Assembly: GCF_022539665.2 (NCBI RefSeq)
Contig: NC_081333.1
Location: forward strand, 7,314,971 to 7,378,970
DNA from: Daphnia carinata
Taxonomy: Eukaryota; Arthropoda; Branchiopoda; Diplostraca; Daphniidae
DNA length: 64,000 bases
Direction: 5' to 3'
Shown: in pieces, positions 33,896 through 44,633 of the stretch
Layout of the letters: the number at the start of each line of letters is the position of its first letter
Numbering within the stretch: the stretch's first letter is position 1
Made by a program: the position numbers and the translations under genes
The notes under the pieces: generated by a model
Databases searched by the model: none
What the model was told of the DNA's origin: nothing
The model's input: the letters and a program-made list of their open reading frames with translations, nothing else

Positions 33896-36800
33896 TTAAA
33901 CCTCAACCCCCAACTCCAAGTCGTAATCAAATTCCATTTTACGGTTTACATTTTCGGCAGTTGGCTCGGGCATTGGGTGGGTTTCTTGAGCAGTTTGGAC
34001 TTTAGAAGAGACTGGTCGGGGCTTGAGTAATTCCGCATGTCTACTATCAACGATGGGAGCCTGTTGCTGCAGCTTTTGTAGCTCGGCTAAGGTCAATCTT
34101 CGTGAATGAACATCTCCAGTTAAATGCTGCAATCGCTGAAGTTCGGCAAGCGTCAAATTCCTGACTTCATGACTCCTAAGCTGCGCTAATCTCTGCTCCG
34201 CGATTTGAGCACTAGTTAGACGAGGTTTTTGCCCGTCCTCTGCCGATTCGTTTTTTTGGCAATAGGAATCTCCAGTAGCTTTGAGGTCATCTTGGATTTT
34301 TGCATTTGTCAGATATGATTCTTCATCATCGTCGATGGGATGTGTAAGAAACGAAAACGAGGAATTGGGCTTGGTAAAGAAAGCCATTTTTTCTCTGGAA
34401 ATGTGCAGAGTGATACGTTAGAAATGATTCTTGCGATTATCCGTTATTAATTACTTACTTAAACGATATGATATCCATTTGACCTTTTCCGGCCTTGCTC
34501 TTTCTTAGTCTGTAGATTTCTCGCGAGGTTCTTCGCACCAGCTTCTCTAATTTACGTTCTTCAACAGTTTTTTCTTCTTTTCTCTTCTCCGCCTAACGGA
34601 AATATAAACAATTAGCAAAAGGACTAAGGAAACCCTGTTCTAATAGATATATGCATACATGCTCCAGTAACGCTTGAAGACGGTCGTCTTCTGACAACCA
34701 TGCAGGTAAATCTTGATTACCAAGGTACCGGGCCTCTTCTAGTCGTCGCTTCAACTCCCGAAGTTTGGATAATTCTTCTTGCAGTTCCTGTAAACGCTTA
34801 TTTTGAGCTAACAAGTCCAGTTCCAAATCCACTGATGTTCTCGGTGGTAAAGGAGCTGGATGGCGTGATTTTCGGTGCCTGGAACCTTTGCTAGAGGCGT
34901 CAGTTGTAACTGCGATTTCTTTTATAGGAACGGCTTCTCCAAAAGAACTCAGTGCAGCAGCACTTGCGGCCAAAGAGCTTGCTCGCCAGCGAAGAGATCT
35001 CCTTTCGACCGAGTTCCGTTGGAAAGGTCCTCGACGATACAGAGGCATTGAGCTATCACTATCGCTGCGGTTCAATCGGCAAATATACTCGGCACGGCTA
35101 GCAGCGGCGCTCGGCGAGAAAGTTTGTGAGCGCTTGACTAAAATGGCTCGATGATGAATTCCATCTACTCCAAACGGCCTACGCAATACACCTCGATCAG
35201 GTTGAAATACGCATTCCGTGTTGGTACCTTTGTTGGCCACCTGGAACATGAGCGCAACTTAGCTTTCCATCTTTAATAAGGTATCAGAAAAAAATTCTAA
35301 CCACCTGAACAGGTTCTACGGCATACACTCGTTCTTCTTCTTCTTCTTCTTCTTCTCCCTCTTCGTCTTCTTCTTCAATATCATGTACAGCCTGCTCCAG
35401 TGCTTGGTCGACGAGGTTTTCCTGGCTGACACTTTTTCCTCCTTCAGTTGCTTCTTCGTCTGTTGCACTATTTTCATCATCACTGTTTTCTTCATCTTCA
35501 CTATCAGTTCCTTGTTCAACTATTTCCAGTTCAGACATTGGACCACCTATTAGAAGTAGTTAACTATTTAGCGGAATGTAAAGGCATCTTCATGTATTCG
35601 TGTCCTTACGTTGATTTCGAGTTAATGTTGAAGGCTGCGACGAGACGATTGTTGACTCATCACTACTTTCTTCCTTAAGCCCCGTCCCTGTTTCACTAGC
35701 TGCGCCAGACAGGGGATGGCTGTTAGAGGAGAGGCATCTAAGTGCCAATATATTATACCACTTGACGGAATTGGTATCGGGTCTAAAATCAGCCAGGGAT
35801 ACTTGGGCCCATCCCTACGAAAAGAGCTGTAAGTTTGTGATAGTTATTTAGCTATAAATTTTCACTCACCAAACACTCTTCATGGGAATCAGACGTGGCA
35901 GGCCGTGAGTACACGGAAATTTGCAACGTTTTGGTGTCAAGTTTCGTAGAAGCTACAGACAGGCGGAAGCTTTCGTCAAATACAGCTTGTGACAAATCAG
36001 TGATAGACCTTGTGCAACAGGACAATGCTGCTTCAACCGGGCAAGGGAGCAACGTAACCTTGATACATCTAAACCGTAAAATAACGGTAAAACATTAAGA
36101 CTTATTTCCATAATTAATGAAAAAAAAAGCTTACACTTTGTGACCATTTTCAATTAGAAGAGCAGCTAAATTTCTCGCTCTTTCAATAGTAACATGCAGA
36201 AATTCATCTGCAAACGCGTATCTAGATATAACAAGGGACCAAATTTTAATCAAATTGAAGTTGATCGGTGAAAAAGTCTCTGTACCTAAGACCAACTTTT
36301 ACTTGAGCGGTTTCAAGGTGAGAGAGATTCGAAGACGAAGTTCTTCTGGACGAAGCGTCGAAAACTCCACTATCTCCCGTCACCGACTCACAACTGGCCG
36401 AAGCTGAAACGGTTCCGCAGTCCGTACCTTCACTGCCAGACATATTCACAAGTCCTTGAGCTTCCGGAATCGGCGACAGACCGCTTAAAACACCAGACTC
36501 ATTCGACCGTTCCGAAGGTAATCGGTGTTTAAAAGCTGGGCCGTTGAACAGCAAATCAGATGAATTTGGTTCGTAACTAACTGCGCTCCCTTAAACATTA
36601 CAAAATAGTTTTACTCGTTGGAAGTGAATATTAATATTGAAGAATGATAAAGTTACCTGTTTGGTCGAAATTAATACAACTTAGTAAATTAGGCGGTGCA
36701 ACCAGGTTAGCATAAATAGCTTCCTGTTCTGACGTTTGCATGGAAACAGAGTTGGAGCTAATATTATTGTTTTCGCGATTGGCAAGAAGGCGTTCCACGC

Positions 36801-39228
36801 GGCGATGTAAATCAGCCATGTTAACAACTGGTGTGCCAGACAATCCGCTATCTCCAGGCGTATTAACATGACCGGGCAAGGCCGCATTAGCCATCGCAGA
36901 GTATTGCGGGGGTCCGTATATGTCAGTGAAGGATAAAACAGATGACAGGGAGCCCTAGAAATAAAAAAAAAGCAATGATTAGATAAGATCTAGTTAGAAG
37001 TTTAATATCATAAGTACTTTAGAAGATGCGTGGCTCCTCGAAGAAGTCGAGAGGGATCCTAAACTGGAACTACTAGACATGCTCAACGTGCTGGCGGACA
37101 AAGAACGCAACTGTCCTTCCAAGAGTGCTACGTTGCGCAAAGCTAGCCTCATCGACTGTAAAAGGATTTGTTTTTCTTCGTGGAGTTTAAGCCGGTCGGC
37201 AATGGTGCGATTGGAAGCTTCCAATGCTTGGCTGAGGTCTTTCTCGAGTCTCTGTATCTTGGTCCGAACAGACTCCATCTCAGTTTTGGAGCGTGACCTT
37301 GGTGCGATGCTGCGCAACTCACGCAGCAATTGTTCCTTCTCTTGAATGAGGAGTAGTCGGTCTTTATCTGATTCACTCTGACCGGGAGCAATTCTATCTT
37401 CGAGTTCAGCCATTTTCTGCTGAAGGTATTGCAAGTGTTTTCTTGCTTCATCGTATTGCAGTCGTGTTCGGGCCATTTCAGCCAAACGTGTTCCAATTGG
37501 AGCCGATTCTCCTGTAAAATAGGGGATGAGGTGAAATGATTTTGGTGATATTTTTTACTTCTCCCTACCTGATAAATCTGTTTGAGAAGCCGTGCTAAAT
37601 TTTTCCTGTGGTAGCGATAAGGTTGATAAATCTGGTGACATATCGTTGTTCAGCGGCTTCAATCGGGTTAAGTCATCGCGTAACCGAGACAAGGATGCCA
37701 TTAATTCTGCCTTTTCTTTCTCACCGCTTGATAACGAGTGTTGAATGTTCCGTAGCTCAGTCATAATAGCCTGAGCTTCTTGCAACGTGTAACCACAAGG
37801 CAGACTTGACAATTTGGTCTCCGCTCTGATGTTAACATTTAAATAAAATAAAATAAAAATGTAAATAAAAATAAAAATCAATAAATAACAAAATACAATA
37901 TTAAATTTAATTAATTTAGAACTGGTGTTTCAATTGACAAACAACAGGGCAAAATGTTTCTCTTTCAATAATTTTACTTACTGTGCGAGCATGTCGATAC
38001 CACGTTGCTGATAAGCGAATTCTGCTCTGGCAACATCTAAATCTCGACGTAACCGGGCCACTCTATTTTTAGCCAAAGCCACATCGGCTTTTAATAAATC
38101 GGGATCAAACTTTGTGCTCGATCCACTGCTAGTTGAATTTACTGTGAAAAATAAATGTATATTAGTTTACTTAAGTACCGCAAAAAAAAAAATGGACAAT
38201 AAAACAAAATAAAACGAAACTTTCTAGCAGCCAGCTGTTTCGTCTTTGGAAAAAAATTACTTACAAGACGTTCGCGAAGCATCGAGTCCCGTATAGGCAT
38301 GGCGTAATAAATGAAATTCATCTTGTGCAATAGTTAATCTCTGCTGTTTAATATCCAAGATTTCTTTCTTGGCTTCTAGGTCTTCTTTGGCAGTTTGAAG
38401 ATATTCTTTCAGCATGGCTTCTTGTATAGATCTCCATTCTAATCGAGGATCTTCTAACTGATTGGTCTCTGAATAGGGAATAAAAGATTACTGCACTAGA
38501 TGTTCTTTTCAACTATGCCAATAGTGTTACTTACGGGTTATATGGTTGGTATAGAATGGTCCAACTTGAGAATCATAGGCTTCTTCCCAACCCAAAGGTA
38601 ATTCATTTCCAACACAGTCTGCAAATGTTTGTGGCTTTACCAACCTGAATGAACCAAAATAAGAAAACAAAAACAAGAAATGCAGACAAAAAATTATTAC
38701 GAATGAATGTTTGGCAATAAACGCAACAAAATTTATAATCAAATTTCAAAATCCGAAAGCCTTCTTGTAATTGAATTGGTAAAAATTATATATGTTCTAA
38801 TTTGAGTCAACTTAACTCAAATTTCACGAAAGTCATTAGGATTATTAGTGAGTTTATGTAAATTTATAACAGTGTACTATATTTTTTCGACAAAACAAAG
38901 GATGCAATAGCGTAGCTCAGAAATAAATCTATGATATGTGTCAAAGTCAGTATTAGGAAAGAAGCAATCAAACCACATGAAATGCTGTGCATGGGTTGAC
39001 AGCCATATTAGCATTCCAAAATCGACAACAGGTCTCACCATCATTTGATGGATGTGAACAAGTAGTACAATTGTTATTATAAAGTGTTCAAATGTTAACA
39101 AACCTGTCTCGAGGATCGACCCAAGTTGTTTTCTTGCTGTTGTGATCAATAAAATACACTTTGCCATCGTAATCTCGACCAAGCTCCCATCCTTGAGGCA
39201 AAGGGATCTCACCATTACGCTTGGACAT
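33896..39228 (-). CDS. kibra: Kibra/WWC protein, upstream Hippo-pathway regulator
   Basis: Fifteen exons, 3900 bases, 1299 residues: 39104-39228, 38535-38644, 38265-38468, 37982-38141, 37569-37825, 37018-37511, 36657-36954, 36286-36589, 36135-36221, 35870-36068, 35610-35814, 35305-35546, 34659-35240, 34459-34592, 33896-34394. Every junction keeps phase. Kibra scaffolds Merlin, Expanded and Warts at the cell cortex to limit tissue growth, and binds aPKC. WW1 (residues about 8-40) is canonical. WW2 (57-90) ends QLEDPR where a second Trp would normally sit; human KIBRA WW2 also lacks this Trp. Coiled coils run through about 95-490, a C2 domain covers about 645-775, and an acidic run with seven consecutive Glu sits in exon 12. 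A further coiled coil is at about 1020-1110, and the C-terminus GVEV could be a PDZ ligand. An upstream in-frame Met at 39297 is possible but less likely. Confidence 0.97.
35320..35360. repeat. GAA/TTC triplet run in kibra exon 12
   Basis: Tandem TTC triplets on the plus strand encode a run of seven Glu after GEE in the kibra acidic region. This is a candidate for length variation. Confidence 0.85.
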
Positions 39229-41494
39229 GTCGATGGCAATATTTCCCACAAAAGTACAACAAAGAACAGAATAAAACTCATTCACTAATACATTCACAGT
39301 AAATTCGACGCTGTTTTTGCACTGAAATGTCGAACGTTAAAGCGGATTTCGGAGCTTGAGTCAAGACGTCGACGAGAGTTTCATTGTAGATAGCAGCGCC
39401 ATTTTATTTTGTGACGTCATTGGAATGCGACCCATTATCATAACACAACATTTTTCTTCGGGGTTTTTAAGTTCGCGTTACACAGAATTTGCAATAAAAT
39501 CCAATAAGTAATCACCGTGACTCAATGATATGCTATTGGAGAACAATTTTCACAACACTTTTGGGGCAAAAGATGAACCTGACATTTGAAATTTCTAAGT
39601 TATGCCAGAACACCAATTCAGATGGGACTGTGCGCATTCCTTGCTGGGAAAATTCTTTTCCTTCGAGTCCCCAAGGAGGTATATACAAGGGGCCTTGTAA
39701 CCCTGGAACTCGACAATTTTGAAGCCCAATAGTTCCCTCCTCCTACGGAAAAGCAGATGTCGTTGTTCTCAGCAATAAAAAGTATTTGGAAACGCAGAAT
39801 TTTTTGCAATAATAACGCGCCCGTCGCCAAATGTGAACTAAAATTTCAGTATTCAAATGATGTATGCCTTTGAAAATTAGAGCTCTTTGTTCCCTCTATC
39901 AGATGTAACTTTTGCCGCGTCAAACGTAAATTTTTTTTTTTTTATACAAGTGGTGATAGCCCAATTAATTTCTGCTTAAAAATCAAATATTGGTGACGAT
40001 AATTTTTCCTCGAGAAAAAATTTTGCATAGAGTTTACGGCAACAGGCCACTTAGTGAACAAGCTTTATGATCTTTTATGGAAACATTGTCAATGGCAAGA
40101 CGCAAGAGCATTGCTCAATAGAGGCTCATACAGGAATGTAAAGAATGTACATAACGAACTTTTTTTTCTCATTATAACTACAATAACGAAATGTTTTCAG
40201 CAAACGACTTCCCTCGTCAACGACAGGAAAACCTGGCGGCTTGTAGTAGCAGAAAACACTTTAGTACTGTGTAAGAGAATATTGTGCTGGCAAATATCTG
40301 TAAGCATTTTTTGCAACATCATCGAAACGGAAATCATTTGAGATAACAAATTAGTTTCGCGAAAGTAATGGTCTTCTGCACGTACAGTATGTTGACGCTT
40401 TATCGAACTCATTCGTAGTCTTGAAGTCAAGGAACAAGGTGTGACTTTTGAAAGCTTACCAAAGGAAAACTGTTATATATTATGTTATACTTCTATATCT
40501 TCGTTAGATGTCAGAGACCAGTTTCTCTTTGAAAGAACTTCACGCTTACGGGGTAAAACAAATTAAGGAAACAGCTGAAATATCTTTTAAATTTTAATAG
40601 TGGCATTTTACATTTGTAAGAGCAATGTGCACAAGGCTAGATTTTGTGCGTTGTATTCCATAAAACACACGCGATGTTAAAAAGAAGGCTGAGCTGGTAA
40701 CTAAAAAGCTACCAGGCATTTTTTAATCGACGTCGGAGTCGCAACCTGATAATCTACCTTTCCAAAAGTAAGTTGGAAAATGAGGGCCATTGAGCAGCTC
40801 TTGAGAAGAAAAAAAAAAGAATGGCAACAGTGGTGTAAACAGGTCGCTTTATGGACAAGGCCGCATCTCTGCGACGAGAAGAGCCAAATTCGCTAGTCAT
40901 CCATCAAGTCCGAAAGGACCACGTAGCGGCAAGACAAGCAAGCTGTAAAGCGATTAGTAGTTTACCTTATTCTCTGAACTTCTCGCATTCTTTTATTCTG
41001 AAAACTGTTCGATGTTTGTTCATTTAGTAAGAGCAACTTGCTGTAGGCAGCTAAACTTAGCCATTTACGAGTTTTAATGTGGTAGACAGACAACAATATT
41101 TAACTATTGCCTAAAAAAACATTTATAGTTCGAAAAATAACCGCTACGTGACTCTACCTCCCTATCTTAAAATCAGTGTGATGGTTGGCATCGCGCGTGA
41201 AAAAAAAAATGCTGGCAACAGCTATGAATCCCAGCTGTCGTTATCAAACATTCGTATAAGGGATCCGGCCTGATTTACAAAGTAGGCCTTGTCTTTTTAC
41301 CAGAAGTACTGTAATCTTGCACACGGTCGCTCTGCTTCGATTGCTCGTAAGTGATTTTAAAATAGCTTTACCGAATTTTTATTTTTCAAAATGCCCTTAG
41401 TAAATTTTCTGTACCTTAGCAGTTACATTTCTACTGCCCCCTATAACCTAAAATTCTTTATTTAAAAGGCTGCAAATCAGGAAAAAAAATCACC
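39229..41494. other. Spacer between the divergent kibra and DNAJA2 genes
   Basis: The first 200 bases hold the kibra 5' UTR and promoter, with a palindromic CRE-like TGACGTCA at 39412-39419. The last few hundred bases hold the DNAJA2 promoter. In between I find no gene. Short open frames near 39525, 40054 and 40197 lack coding character. Confidence 0.5.
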
Positions 41495-42196
41495 ATGGCG
41501 GACAACGCGCTGTACGATATTCTCGGTGTTCCCACCAAAGCCACCGATACCGAATTGAAAAAGGTATATTACTCATTGTAATCAGGAAAATCCCATTTAG
41601 TGTATGGAAATTTAAAAATATGTATTTGCACTTGAAATCGTCGCCGTATTGATTTTCAGGGTCATGTCTTGGTATGTCCAAGAACAATGGCCACTTACCT
41701 AGTGCCTTTGCAAGCACAGCTGATTCATGGTAACCCCTTATCTTATCACTTAACAGGCCTACAGAAAGCTAGCAAAAGAGTTTCACCCAGACAAGAATCC
41801 TGAGGCAGGAGAGAAATTCAAAGAGATCTCATTTGCCTATGAAGTACTCTCTGATCCCAAGAAGAGGGAAATTTATGACAGACATGGACTGAAAGGATTA
41901 CAAGAAGGAGTTCACGAACATGGTGGTTTTGGAGCAGATGACATTTTATCCCATTTCTTTGGTGGAGGTTTGTTTGGAGGCATGGGTGGTGGTGGACGAA
42001 GAAAGACACGTCAGAGAGGTGAAGACACTGTTCACCCTCTAAAGTAAGACTTATCAGTCAAATATTTTATGACTATTTAACATCCTTTATTTTTTAGGGT
42101 CACTTTGGAAGATTTGTATAATGGGAAGACTTCCAAGCTCCAGTTGAGCAAAAATGTTATTTGTTCTGTTTGTAGTGGGTATGTAAAGTTATGTAA

Positions 42197-42240
<44 letters not shown>

Positions 42241-43367
42241 TCAATACCTGTTTCTGTAGGCAAGGTGGGAAACCTGGAGCCAATGTTACTTGTTCAACAT
42301 GCCAAGGTCGTGGAATAAAAATTTCATTAAGACCTCTTGGACCAGGCATGATGCAGCAAATTCAGTCAGTATGTACAACCTGCAATGGAGAAGGTAAACA
42401 AAAATTCACTTTATATTTTTTTTTATTTTGTTGTTTTTTTAAAAATAAAATTTAGCAGAAGTATGCTTTTACTATTTATTAATACCATTTCACAGGTGAA
42501 ATGATAAATGAGAGAGACCGCTGCAAGCCATGCAAAGGTAAAAAAGTGCAAAATGAAACAAAGATTTTGGAAGTTCATGTTGACAAAGGAATGAAAGACG
42601 GTCAGAAAATTTTGTTCCGCGGTGAAGGTGACCAACAGGTGTGAATTTTACGCTTTTTTTCTGCAATGGCATATAGCTAATATTCAATATTTATTTACTT
42701 GTTTTTTGGTTTAATAGCCGGGAGTTGAAGCTGGCGACGTAGTTATAATTTTACAACAGAAACCTCACGAAAAATTCAAGCGACAGGGTGATGATCTTTT
42801 TGTGATGCACACCATAACTTTAACTGAAGCGTTGTGCGGATTCTGTTATGTGCTTAAGGTTTATTGCTGCATCATTTTCCTTACGGTTCTTGTTATTTTA
42901 ACAATGGCGATTGCCACGTCACTAGCATCTTGACGGCCGCGATCTGGTGATCCGACAAGCACCCGGAAACGTAGTAGAACCAGGAAGTACGAAGATGGTC
43001 CCAGGAGAAGGAATGCCTCGCTACCGTAGTCCATTCGAGAAAGGAGAATTATTTATCAAATTTGACGTCCAATTCCCCGCTAGCCACTTTGCTGATGAAT
43101 CAACAATTATGGTATAGTAGGATCTATGATGGACCAGAGTATTTCATCGCCAAAATATAATAATTTGTAACGTAGGCGATTGAAAAGCTTTTACCCGGAC
43201 GACCCGCAATCATTCCACCATCTGGGGAGCACGTCGAAGAAGTTGACCTTCATGATTACGATGCCAATGAACGTCGTGATGGAGGCGGTGGGCCTAGCAA
43301 CGCGTACGATTCGGACGATGAGGAAGGAGGTCAATCAGGACCTGGTGTACAGTGTGCTCATCAATAG
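41495..43367 (+). CDS. DNAJA2: DnaJ homolog subfamily A member 2 (type I Hsp40)
   Basis: Eight exons: 41495-41563, 41757-42043, 42098-42178, 42260-42393, 42496-42638, 42718-42858, 42926-43111 and 43176-43367. They give 410 residues, close to the usual 412. It is a cytosolic co-chaperone that stimulates Hsp70 ATPase and delivers substrates. The J domain is at residues 6-70, with HPD in EFHPDKNP. A Gly-rich [12 protein letters not shown] linker follows. The zinc-finger region has the four expected motifs [24 protein letters not shown] and CKPCKGK. The C-terminal substrate domain follows, and the last four residues CAHQ form a CaaX box expected to be farnesylated. The start ATG lies in a good context (CACCATGG). 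AATAAA at 43741-43746 is a candidate poly(A) signal. Intron 3 carries a 37-base A run. Confidence 0.97.
42201..42237. repeat. 37-base poly(A) run in DNAJA2 intron 3
   Basis: An uninterrupted A tract between the GTATGT donor at 42179 and the CTGTAG acceptor. The intron is only 81 bases long, so nearly half of it is one homopolymer. The assembled length may be imprecise. Confidence 0.95.
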
Positions 43368-44633
43368 AATATGTCAGGGGAAACAAGTCGATCTTGTCCT
43401 TCGTTTACGGCTATTCCCTCTCCCCTTATATTACCAAATTTCAAATCCACTTGATTATCTTAAATTGAAAACAATTTCCTCGAATTGAAAGAAAAATTCG
43501 CTTGTCGTTCTGAAAACATTTGTTCGTCCAGTGTAGCAGAATTCAACGCAAAGAAGTGGGGGTCTACTGTGCAAGTGTGCAAGCTTACTATCACGTGGTT
43601 AGGTGAATTGTACTACCATTTGTGGCACATAGTGAAAGAACAATCAAGATTTGCTGTTTTCCACTTGACATTGTACTCTGGGAGTCTTGGCTGGTGTCCC
43701 CCTATTTCGACCGACACCTCTCTGGTAACATGTACACGATAATAAACGTGGTGTCACTGAATTTACTACGATCGTTGAGACATATTACCTTTGTTTATTT
43801 TCTTTTTTTTCTGTTTGGGAAACATTACGTAACATAGGGTAAGAATTATGTGTTTTTTTAAAATTCGTTTTATCTAAGTTCTTAATCCCAAAAATTGAAA
43901 CTAGATGTAGTATTTTCGCAATCGGCCTGTGTTTGAAATTTGAAAATTTGGTCAGATGATGCATAGTTACTTAAAGCACCACAAATATTCGAGTCGATGG
44001 TGGACTGTTCTAAAAACGTTGAGTACTGTGCTTCGACACTACCTCATACACGTAGAAGTCATCGTGTTGTCTAAGTGAAACAAACTAAAATCTAATTTAC
44101 GCCGTGCTCTTTGTATGTATAGTGTCGAAACTAGTAGTAACAAATTGGTGCAAGGCGCTCGGAAAGGATTTGCAAGAATAGCACAAAGATAGGATTTGTG
44201 ACGAAGTTGCGACTTGAGGAACTCGCGGCTTGGAGGTTTTCAAAAGTAAACCTTGTTGATGGCTGGCAGTTCAGACGCTCAGTTATGCAGCGAACTGGCA
44301 AACCAGTCGAAACATGACTGTCACTTGCTTGGATTTTCTATATTGTTCACCCCAATGTTAAATCTTGGGCGGGGCCTTTTGGAAGGACAGACATATGATT
44401 CTACGCAGTCTCTTAGTTAGTAACTTCACCGACAAGACGAGTCTTAGATTTAAACAGATGAGATGCAGATGATGGAAGTGACGCCAATGGGTACACCAGT
44501 CACAGAACATTCAGTTATTTACATCCACGTGAACCAAAAATGCAAGTGTATGAAACACAAATTTAAGAAAATTATCAACGACAACACAAATTCATACAAA
44601 ATTTAACACATACAGCAATAGACTTTAACAATG
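43368..44633. other. Convergent 3' UTRs of DNAJA2 and the G-gamma gene
   Basis: DNAJA2 transcription probably ends after AATAAA at 43741. The rest is AT-rich, with no gene seen, up to the G-gamma stop codon. The open frames at 43180-43488 and 43485-43742 are shadows of the last DNAJA2 exon and its UTR. Confidence 0.45.

Noticed and set aside
39291-39297. Upstream in-frame Met for kibra
   Set aside because: It would add a hydrophobic N-terminus not expected before the first WW domain. The Met at 39228 is close to the usual start.
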